Shown here piece by piece: positions 58,857 to 64,000 of a stretch of 64,000 nt of DNA (position 1 is the first letter of the stretch; each line of letters opens with the position of its first letter). The notes below the pieces were generated by a model. It worked only from the letters and a program-made list of their open reading frames with translations, was not told where the DNA came from and ran no database searches. The translations under genes were made by a program, and so were the position numbers. Origin of the DNA: Acidimicrobiales bacterium (GTDB lineage Bacteria > Actinomycetota > Acidimicrobiia > Acidimicrobiales > SHLQ01); NCBI GenBank assembly GCA_020628865.1, contig JAHDEJ010000012.1, positions 1 through 64,000 on the forward strand. Reading direction: 5' to 3'.

Positions 58857-59165
58857 ATGACCGCATTCTCAGAGGCCCTCCGCCGAGAGCGGGTTCGCAG
58901 GGGCGAGAACCAGCGCCAGGTGGCTGCACGATTCGAAGTGAGCCAGCCCAGCTACTACCGCTGGGAGAATGGCGAGGCCGTTCCGCGCGACAAGTATCGG
59001 CCGGCAGTGGCTGCGTACCTCGGGCTCGACACGCCGCGGCTGACCAAGCTGCTGTACGAAACCGAGGAGCCCACCACCTACACGGATCTCGTTGAGCGAG
59101 TCGCTGCTCTCGAGCGTGACATGGAGGACGTGCGCGAGCAGCTGCGTGCGCAGATGTCCTCCTGA
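58857..59165 (+). CDS. XRE-family regulator with a coiled-coil tail (repressor candidate)
   Basis: A 102-residue protein. The helix-turn-helix spans about 6-60 (EALRRERVRRGENQRQVAARF, SQPSYYRWENGEAVPRDKY). The last 35 residues form an acidic coiled coil (LVERVAALERDMEDVREQL). ATG at 58857 with AGGAG 11 bases upstream and a strong promoter support the start. Its place beside a divergent palindrome suggests control of the element's early genes. Confidence 0.85.
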   Translation: MTAFSEALRRERVRRGENQRQVAARFEVSQPSYYRWENGEAVPRDKYRPAVAAYLGLDTPRLTKLLYETEEPTTYTDLVERVAALERDMEDVREQLRAQMSS

Positions 59166-59201
59166 ACAACCTGTTCGATCACTAGAGCGACGCGGACTTG
59201 G

Positions 59202-59224
59202 CGCACCTTCGGGTGCGTCTTTTC
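59202..59224 (+). terminator. Rho-independent terminator after the XRE gene
   Basis: The stem GCGCACC/GGGTGCG with a TTC loop is followed by TCTTTT. It lies 36 bases after the XRE stop. Confidence 0.8.
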
Positions 59225-59242
59225 GCGTTTCGGGGCTGATGT

Positions 59243-59272
59243 TGCAAACGGATCACAATAGTTTCTATGGTC
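59243..59272 (+). promoter_or_regulatory. Promoter for the replication genes
   Basis: TTGCAA (59243-59248), an 18-base spacer and TATGGT (59267-59272). The transcript would start near 59279 and enter at once a GC hairpin, CCCCGGGCC/GGCCCGGGG (59290-59312), which could attenuate or protect the leader. Confidence 0.6.
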
Positions 59273-59428
59273 GGTCCAGAACGAAGCAACCCCGGGCCGA
59301 GGGGGCCCGGGGTGCTTGGTCCGAGCCCCTGGAGGGAAGCTCGGGTCGAACCGGACGTCTGGAGGTCCAGTGACGAAAATGATACTCCCATCACATCAGG
59401 AACCCCAAGTTGGCGGCGGGGTGTTCGA

Positions 59429-60349
59429 GTGAGTGATCGAGGGCGAAGCTTCGTCACGCAGCGCAGCCCGTATCAAGGCGCCACGTTCTTCGTGCACTAC
59501 TTCCTCGGCGACCTGGAGAACGAGGACAACGGCCATGTGCTCTGGCTGTCGATGGCCCGGCTTGCCGCCCGACTCCGGCTCCACGAGAACACGGTCTACA
59601 AGGCGGTCCAGCAGATGGTCGACGACGGGTTCCTGACCCGACTCGACGACGACACGAGCCGGCAGCGCGGCAAGCCTCGCCGATACCGGTTCGAGTATCC
59701 GCAGGTGCCGGTGGCGTTCAGCCCTGATCGGGTCGCCTCACCCAGCGAGAAAGTGGGTGGCACCCAGTCAGAGAGTGGTTCGTCACCCAGTCAGAGAGTG
59801 GGTGGCACCCAGCGAGAGAGTGGACAAACAGAAAACGAACCGAACGGTGTAACAGAACAGGGACCTGAAGACTCACATACGTCGAGTTCGACTTCGTCGA
59901 AACCCGACCCGTCGAGGTCCGATGAGGTCAAGGAGGTCGTGAACTACTGGCGGCTCGCCCTGCACCCTCGGGCGAAGTGGTCGGACAAGCGGGCTCGCAA
60001 GGTCGCTGCCCGATTGAAGGAGGGGTACTCGGTCGCTGACCTGAAGCAGGCCGTCGAAGGGGCGGTCGCGAATGCGCATGTGTCGGAGAAGGGCGAGCGG
60101 TACGACGATCTCGAGCTGATCTGCCGCGACGCCACCAAGGTCGACCTGTTCATGTCGAGAGCGGTGCTGCCCGAACCGAAGCTGACCGGCACGGCGCTGC
60201 TGAAATCGATCGCTGCTGGCGCCGACATGCCAACACCCGAAGCGGTGGGCGTCGACCTTGAAGTGGTCGGCGCGAACATCGACGAGTTCCTTTCCCTGAA
60301 CCCGCCGGCCCCGCAGGCCGACCTCGACGGCATCCCGGACATTCGCTGA
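59429..60349 (+). CDS. Replication initiator-like protein (lambda O-type role) with a wHTH
   Basis: A 306-residue protein. Residues 25-90 form a winged helix (WLSMARLAARLRLHENTVYKAV as two parts, GFLTRLDD, RRYRFEY). A repetitive linker (about 104-135; SPSQRVGGTQRESG-type units) is coded by the iterons. The C-terminal part (NYWRLALHPRAKWSDKRARK, RYDDLELICRD) resembles the phage replisome-organiser C-terminal domain. By position and build it is the initiator. The start is GTG at 59429; the frame is open to 59267. The helicase-loader-like gene overlaps its last base. Confidence 0.75.
   Translation: MSDRGRSFVTQRSPYQGATFFVHYFLGDLENEDNGHVLWLSMARLAARLRLHENTVYKAVQQMVDDGFLTRLDDDTSRQRGKPRRYRFEYPQVPVAFSPDRVASPSEKVGGTQSESGSSPSQRVGGTQRESGQTENEPNGVTEQGPEDSHTSSSTSSKPDPSRSDEVKEVVNYWRLALHPRAKWSDKRARKVAARLKEGYSVADLKQAVEGAVANAHVSEKGERYDDLELICRDATKVDLFMSRAVLPEPKLTGTALLKSIAAGADMPTPEAVGVDLEVVGANIDEFLSLNPPAPQADLDGIPDIR
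59739..59823. repeat. Four 18-bp iterons inside the initiator gene: candidate replication origin
   Basis: The consensus is CACCCAGYSAGARAGTGG, at 59739, 59761, 59784 and 59806 (spacing 22, 23, 22). Copies 1 and 3 extend to a full inverted repeat, CACCCA-N9-TGGGTG; copies 2 and 4 lose the right arm. An A-rich run follows at 59824-59880. Position inside the initiator gene, number, size, symmetry and adjacent A-rich DNA follow the lambda origin plan. Confidence 0.75.
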
Positions 60350-61497
60350 TGGACCGCACCGATGTCGCCAACGTCTTGATCCCGCTGTCGGAGAACTACG
60401 GGAACCGGTTCGAGCTCTCCCATGAGCAGGTGCAGCTGTGGGCGACGGTCCTCGCCCCGTTCCCGGTCGATCTGGTCGAGCGGGCCGTCTACCGGCATCT
60501 CTACACCAGCCCGCATCCGCCGACGATCTCGGACATGCGCCTGCACCTGGCCGGCGAAGCGGGCGTGCTCCCGCCGTCGGCCGCGGATGCGCTCGATTCG
60601 ATCCGCCGCGGAGTCGCGTTGCATCCCGCGGTGGCGCGAGCGAAGCAGGCGGTGGGCACCGACTTCGATTGGCGCCAGGGTGACTGGTCGGTCCTGTCGG
60701 GCCTGTTCATGAAGGCGTACCGCGGGTCGGAGGAGGCCTTGCATGACGAAGTACTTCTCGATGACACCGCGATCTTGAACGGGTGGGCCCGGGAACTCGA
60801 AGCGGAACGGCGGCCGCAGCTCGAGGCCGGCCCGCAGCCGCTCGCCGAGGTGGCCACGATCTCTGAAGAGTTCGACGAGGCATGGTCTGATGAGGACTCG
60901 GCTGTGCATCGGCAAGTGTTCGCCGAGATCGTCCCGTCGGTGCTCGGCAAGAACCGGACAATGTCGCAGTGGCAGGTCGAGCTCGCTGAGCGTGCTGCTG
61001 ATCCGCAGGCGTTCCGGGAGCGGTTGGCTGGCACGATCGCCTCGATCGAGGAGGCGGTGGCGGTGCGGCTCGATGAGCTGCGCGAGGGTCAGCCGCCGCG
61101 GGTTCCGCCTCGTCCGGATCCGTCCCCGCGGCAGGCCCGCTATCTGGTGCAGGCGTCGTGGCGAGAGATCATCCGCGGTGGCCTGATGATCGAGAAGGCC
61201 ACCAAGGAGTCCCGGTTCATGTCCTATGACGCGGCGATCGAGCGGGCGGTGCAGGTGGTGCGGGAGAACTCGCGGGACCCGGTGCTCATCGACTTGCAGG
61301 CCACCGTGTCGGAGCAGCGCATGGAGGTCGTGCCCGGCGAACGCAAGAAGGATGAGCCTGAGCTGCGGCCGGTCGGCGTGAAGAACCTGGTGTGCACCGT
61401 CTACCCCGACGGCATCAGCCAGGCCGTCCCGTATGCGCAGCTGGTCCCGCTGCCACCGGTGCCGATGCAGCTGTCCGAGGAAGAACTCGACTTCTGA
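60349..61497 (+). CDS. Phage helicase-loader-like protein (lambda P-type role)
   Basis: A 382-residue protein. The first 65 residues (IPLSENYGNRFELSHEQVQLW, LAPFPVDLVERAVYRHLYTS, HPPTISDMR) follow the pattern of phage replicative-helicase loader/inhibitor domains: a W in a helix, then PPTI. The rest is charged and helical, with a central stretch of unknown type and a Pro-rich end. The ATG at 60349 overlaps the initiator stop, so they are coupled. Together they look like an O/P replication pair. Helicase binding is inferred. Confidence 0.65.
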   Translation: MDRTDVANVLIPLSENYGNRFELSHEQVQLWATVLAPFPVDLVERAVYRHLYTSPHPPTISDMRLHLAGEAGVLPPSAADALDSIRRGVALHPAVARAKQAVGTDFDWRQGDWSVLSGLFMKAYRGSEEALHDEVLLDDTAILNGWARELEAERRPQLEAGPQPLAEVATISEEFDEAWSDEDSAVHRQVFAEIVPSVLGKNRTMSQWQVELAERAADPQAFRERLAGTIASIEEAVAVRLDELREGQPPRVPPRPDPSPRQARYLVQASWREIIRGGLMIEKATKESRFMSYDAAIERAVQVVRENSRDPVLIDLQATVSEQRMEVVPGERKKDEPELRPVGVKNLVCTVYPDGISQAVPYAQLVPLPPVPMQLSEEELDF

Positions 61498-61552
61498 CCA
61501 TGCTGATACGCAAGAAGGTTCCTGATATCCACAATGGGGATAAGCTCTGTGG

Positions 61553-61756
61553 ATGGCCGAAGACGCGCCCGAGTGGCGGCGCATCCTCGAGGCAATGTTG
61601 TGCCTCTGGCCCGGCGAGCGGCATCCCATCGATCCCGACACCGGTCTGCACTTGGTCGTTGGCGACGACGGCAACGGCAACGAGACCACATGGCGGTTCA
61701 CCAAGGCCGACCTGCAGTTCCTCCCCAAGGGAGAGCAATCCGCCAACTCGCCCTGA
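61553..61756 (+). CDS. Small element protein of unknown function
   Basis: A 67-residue protein with no family I know. DDGNGNETTWRFTKADLQFL may be a small beta structure. It lies between the loader-like gene and a membrane protein gene, both rightward. The ATG at 61553 has no clear ribosome binding site; GGGGAT lies about 18 bases upstream. Confidence 0.5.
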   Translation: MAEDAPEWRRILEAMLCLWPGERHPIDPDTGLHLVVGDDGNGNETTWRFTKADLQFLPKGEQSANSP

Positions 61757-61783
61757 CATTTTGATACTGCTAAACTATGAAGA
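61755..61783 (+). promoter_or_regulatory. Promoter candidate for the membrane protein gene
   Basis: CTGACA, a 17-base spacer and TATGAA lie upstream of the ATG at 61810. GGGGAAAGG sits eight to ten bases before that ATG. Confidence 0.45.
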
Positions 61784-61809
61784 TCAGATGAGTTGGGGAA
61801 AGGCCTGCG

Positions 61810-62193
61810 ATGCGTGAGTTCCTGATCGATGCGTTCCTGATGGGGTCCTTCGCTGGCGCCCTCGCCGGTGTGATCGGCTGGTTCTTCGGCTCGTCGAAGC
61901 TGATGGAACCCACGATGATCACGGTGCATCTGAAGCTCATGCACGAGATGTACGAGTACAAGGACCACTTCGACCTCGTCACCGCTGTCCGCTTCGCGTC
62001 CCCGAAGACCCCGCGGGCCGGGTTCGTGCATCGGCTGCTCTCGTGCGGCACCTGCATCGCGTGGCAGCTGCTGGTGTGGATCGGCCTTCCGGCCGGCGCC
62101 ATCACGGCTGTCTTGACTGCTGATGTCTCCCTGCCATCGTTGCTCGCCGCTACCCCCGTCGCATTCGCCGCCGCACGGATGGTTGCCCGCTAA
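61810..62193 (+). CDS. Small membrane protein of the element, possibly DUF1360-like
   Basis: A 127-residue protein with an N-terminal hydrophobic helix (FLMGSFAGALAGVIGWFFG) and one or two near the C-terminus (ITAVLTADVSLPSLLAATP). The middle reads HRLLSCGTCIAWQLLVW with a CxxC motif, as in DUF1360 phage proteins of unknown role. A holin role is possible from size but not supported by context. GGGGAAAGG precedes the ATG. Confidence 0.55.
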   Translation: MREFLIDAFLMGSFAGALAGVIGWFFGSSKLMEPTMITVHLKLMHEMYEYKDHFDLVTAVRFASPKTPRAGFVHRLLSCGTCIAWQLLVWIGLPAGAITAVLTADVSLPSLLAATPVAFAAARMVAR

Positions 62194-62216
62194 CCCCACA
62201 GAAAGGACCACCCAAC

Positions 62217-62549
62217 ATGACCGCCCCGTCACCTGACGCGCCCCCGGCGTCGATCTATCGCGTGACCCTCACCGAGACCCGCGAATTCACCTACGAAGTC
62301 GACGGCCGCAACGGCTCTGCGGCTGCAATCGATCGGGCCCGGGAAACCCATGCCGAGATCGGCAGCTACGACCACGGCAACATCACGGATCTGACCACCG
62401 TCAACTGTGTCCCCGTGGCAACCCCCGGCCAGCTGCTCGACGCCCGCCTCACCGAACTTGCCGAGCGTCACGGCTCCGACGTCGACATCGATGCGGCCGT
62501 CCACCGGTTCATCGCTGGCCTCGACGCTGCGCTTGAGGAGCGAGGGTGA
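62217..62549 (+). CDS. Small acidic element protein of unknown function
   Basis: A 110-residue soluble protein with no recognised family. A beta-rich N-terminal part (YRVTLTETREFTYEV) is followed by a helical C-terminus (LLDARLTELAERHGSDVDI). AAAGGA before the ATG at 62217 supports the start. Its stop overlaps the GTG of the next gene. Confidence 0.55.
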   Translation: MTAPSPDAPPASIYRVTLTETREFTYEVDGRNGSAAAIDRARETHAEIGSYDHGNITDLTTVNCVPVATPGQLLDARLTELAERHGSDVDIDAAVHRFIAGLDAALEERG

Positions 62550-63046
62550 GCGTCGACCCGGTCGGCCTGATCGAGCTGTCGCGCCGCCGGCAGGTCGCCA
62601 AGGCCACCGCGCACGAGTGGTTCCGCAACCATCGGCTCCCTGAGCCGACGTATCCGTCGGTGAACGACCAGCCCGCCTGGGAATGGGCTGTGCTGGCGCC
62701 GCTGTTCGACGACGACGCTCCGGTCCCGACCGAGATCGAAACGTGCGAACCGTACGGGATCGTCGAGACCGCAGCCTTGTTCGGCCTGAAGACCCGGACC
62801 GTGCACACCTGGAAGACGGCCCGCAAGATCATGCCGCCATGCGACCACGATTCGGTCGCTGGCACCGGCGCATGGGAGCTTGACACGCTCTTCGAGTTCG
62901 CCAACAAGCACGGCCGCATCTGGATGCTGCCTGAGTGGGCCCGCAAACGGATGCTGGCCGAGCACTACAACCACCATCGCCGCCTGTCCGCCGATTTCCG
63001 TGAAGAAGCCGAGACCGGTGTGCGCAGTGTGAGGCGCAGGAAATGA
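62546..63046 (+). CDS. Double helix-turn-helix DNA-binding protein
   Basis: A 166-residue protein. Two MerR/AlpA-type helix-turn-helix units appear: LIELSRRRQVAKATAHEWF (about 8-27) and GIVETAALFGLKTRTVHTW (about 72-91), each followed by a similar wing. The tail is rich in Arg and Lys. It may be an excisionase or a terminase small-subunit-like protein; the sequence does not decide. The GTG overlaps the upstream stop, and its own stop overlaps the ParB-like start by four bases. Confidence 0.65.
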   Translation: MSVDPVGLIELSRRRQVAKATAHEWFRNHRLPEPTYPSVNDQPAWEWAVLAPLFDDDAPVPTEIETCEPYGIVETAALFGLKTRTVHTWKTARKIMPPCDHDSVAGTGAWELDTLFEFANKHGRIWMLPEWARKRMLAEHYNHHRRLSADFREEAETGVRSVRRRK

Positions 63047-63957
63047 GCGACGACATCGCACGCCTCGCCGTCCACCAGATTGCGCCCGGCGACAACGACC
63101 GCACCGAATTCAAGCAGGGCGACATCGACAACCTCGCTGCGTCGATGGCTCGTGTCGGCCTCATCCAACCGATCTCGGTGTTCCCGCTCGCTGAGGTGTC
63201 GACGCTGAACGACACGGGCGTCCGGTTCCGGCTGATCGCCGGTGAGCGCCGTTGGCGGGCCGCCTGCCAGCTCAAGTGGGACTACATCTCGGCTCGGGTC
63301 GTGAACGCCCCGGACGAGAAGGCCGCCGAAATGATGCTGGCCGAGAACCTGCTGCGCGTTGAGCTGAACCCGATCGACGAAGCGGTCGCCTACAAGTCGC
63401 GCCTCGACTCGGGCCTCGACGCCTCCGAGCTGTCCGCCGCGATCGGCAAGCCGGTCACCCAGATCCGGCGGATGACGTCGCTGCTCGACCTCGACGACAA
63501 GATCCGCCATCTGGTGCGGACCGGTCAGATGCCGGTCGGGATCGGTGTGCTCATGGCGCCCCTCGACCGGAACCGGCAGCACATCGCGTTCGCTGCGTGG
63601 CAGTCCAAGACCGACGGCATGCGCCACTCGGCAATGAAGGCGTTGTGCGCGCATCTGCTGATGGAGCAGAACCAGGAGTCGCTGCTCGACGCAGACGACT
63701 TCTTGCAGAACGAAGACGCGCTCGATGACCTGATCGAGTCCGCTGAGGCCGTCCGCAAGCTTCACTCGTCCGACCTGGTCTGGCTGGTCGACGACCTCGC
63801 TTCGATCATCGTCCACGAGTCCGAAACGCAGGGCCTGTCCATGGAGTCGCTGTGGCTGTGGGAGCTGGCCCGTCCGCTCGTTGATCGCATGACCGAACAG
63901 CGGGCCGGTGCGCTCGCAAGAAAGCAAGGAGGCGCCCGGTATGGCCGGACCGAATGA
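63043..63957 (+). CDS. ParB/Spo0J-family partition-like protein
   Basis: A 304-residue protein. The N-terminal ParB domain (1-120) has the CTP-fold motifs RLIAGERRWRAAC and MLAENLLRVELNPIDEA. A helix-turn-helix follows (LDASELSAAIGKPVTQIRRM), then a helical C-terminal part. It may partition an episomal form of the element, or regulate genes from ParB-like sites; no parS or ParA gene is seen. The ATG at 63043 overlaps the previous stop. Confidence 0.85.
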   Translation: MSDDIARLAVHQIAPGDNDRTEFKQGDIDNLAASMARVGLIQPISVFPLAEVSTLNDTGVRFRLIAGERRWRAACQLKWDYISARVVNAPDEKAAEMMLAENLLRVELNPIDEAVAYKSRLDSGLDASELSAAIGKPVTQIRRMTSLLDLDDKIRHLVRTGQMPVGIGVLMAPLDRNRQHIAFAAWQSKTDGMRHSAMKALCAHLLMEQNQESLLDADDFLQNEDALDDLIESAEAVRKLHSSDLVWLVDDLASIIVHESETQGLSMESLWLWELARPLVDRMTEQRAGALARKQGGARYGRTE

Positions 63958-64000
63958 GGAAATGAACGTCGAGCTGGTCGACATCGACAGTCTGGTGTTG
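63941..64000 (+). CDS. Second ParB-like nuclease-domain protein (partial, N-terminus)
   Basis: Only the first 20 codons are in the window: MAGPNEEMNVELVDIDSLVL. The ELVDIDSL stretch is the typical opening of phage ParB/sulfiredoxin-type domains. AAGGAGG eight bases before the ATG and a 17-base overlap with the previous gene support it as real. Confidence 0.6.
   Translation, partial: MAGPNEEMNVELVDIDSLVL

Larger units (their letters stand above)
57714..64000. mobile_element. Left part of an integrated element, probably a prophage
   Basis: It starts at the tRNA-Arg remnant and runs beyond the window. The gene content is rusA-like, whiB-like, XRE repressor, O-like initiator, P-like loader, small unknowns, HTH and ParB-like proteins. 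No integrase, capsid or terminase gene is visible, so it could also be a phage-like plasmid element. The intact tRNA gene should lie at its far end. Confidence 0.78.

Noticed and set aside
59739-59823. CRISPR-like array (four repeats with regular spacing)
   Set aside because: The units abut at 22-23 bp with no unique spacers, and the block is in frame inside a coding gene. Iterons explain it better. No CRISPR array or cas gene is seen in the window.
61810-62193. Holin
   Set aside because: The size fits, but there is no lysis gene nearby. The CxxC motif and position among replication and ParB genes do not support the call.

Overview
The window is high-GC DNA from an actinobacterium. Mycothiol ligase (mshC), a DUF3499-type protein, WhiB, F420-type reductase, WS/DGAT acyltransferase and many leaderless genes point that way. 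The style, with many secreted PKD and WD40 signalling proteins, resembles Acidimicrobiia such as Ilumatobacter, but that placement is inference. Many genes carry a TAnnnT box 6-8 bases before an ATG or GTG and have no ribosome binding site. I used this to set several starts.

Positions 1-22,463 are chromosomal housekeeping and signalling. They hold a kinase, a cyclophilin, zinc-ribbon proteins, a PQQ-type propeller, the mshC-cysS operon, a MacB-like ABC exporter with a DesK/NarL two-component pair, a DedA protein followed by a patatin, and two convergent transport and lipid genes. A run of four or five GC-rich hairpins fills the only gene-free stretch longer than 300 bases (9757-10105).

Positions 22,656-28,754 hold a striking pair. 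The first protein fuses Hsp70, an FHA domain and a segment that looks like the non-ATPase part of EccC/FtsK. The second is a membrane Ser/Thr kinase whose outer part has four PKD and two Fn3-like domains. Then follow an ArsR regulator diverging from a miniature P450-like gene, a uracil-DNA-glycosylase-like gene, an amidohydrolase, an aminotransferase, a KhtTU-like K+/H+ antiporter and a four-gene sarcosine-oxidase-type operon (alpha-gamma-beta-delta).

A sulfotransferase gene is bracketed by direct repeats at 40.3 and 41.7 kb. Next to it is a lipid operon: XRE regulator, patatin, WS/DGAT-like protein. A phasin-like gene upstream of that has duplicated operator-like palindromes. Positions 45.2-50.2 kb are ordinary metabolism. 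Positions 50.4-57.6 kb are a block of secreted or signalling genes read leftward, with a giant BTAD-STAND-WD40 regulator and three exported proteins.

At 57,714-57,763 lies the 3' half of a tRNA-Arg(CCT) gene. It marks one end of an integrated element, probably a prophage, that runs past the right edge. Its visible genes are rusA-like, whiB-like, an XRE repressor, an initiator (O-like), a helicase-loader-like gene (P-like), small proteins, a double-HTH protein and two ParB-like genes. The initiator gene contains four 18-bp iterons at 22-23 bp spacing followed by A-rich DNA, an arrangement like the phage lambda origin.
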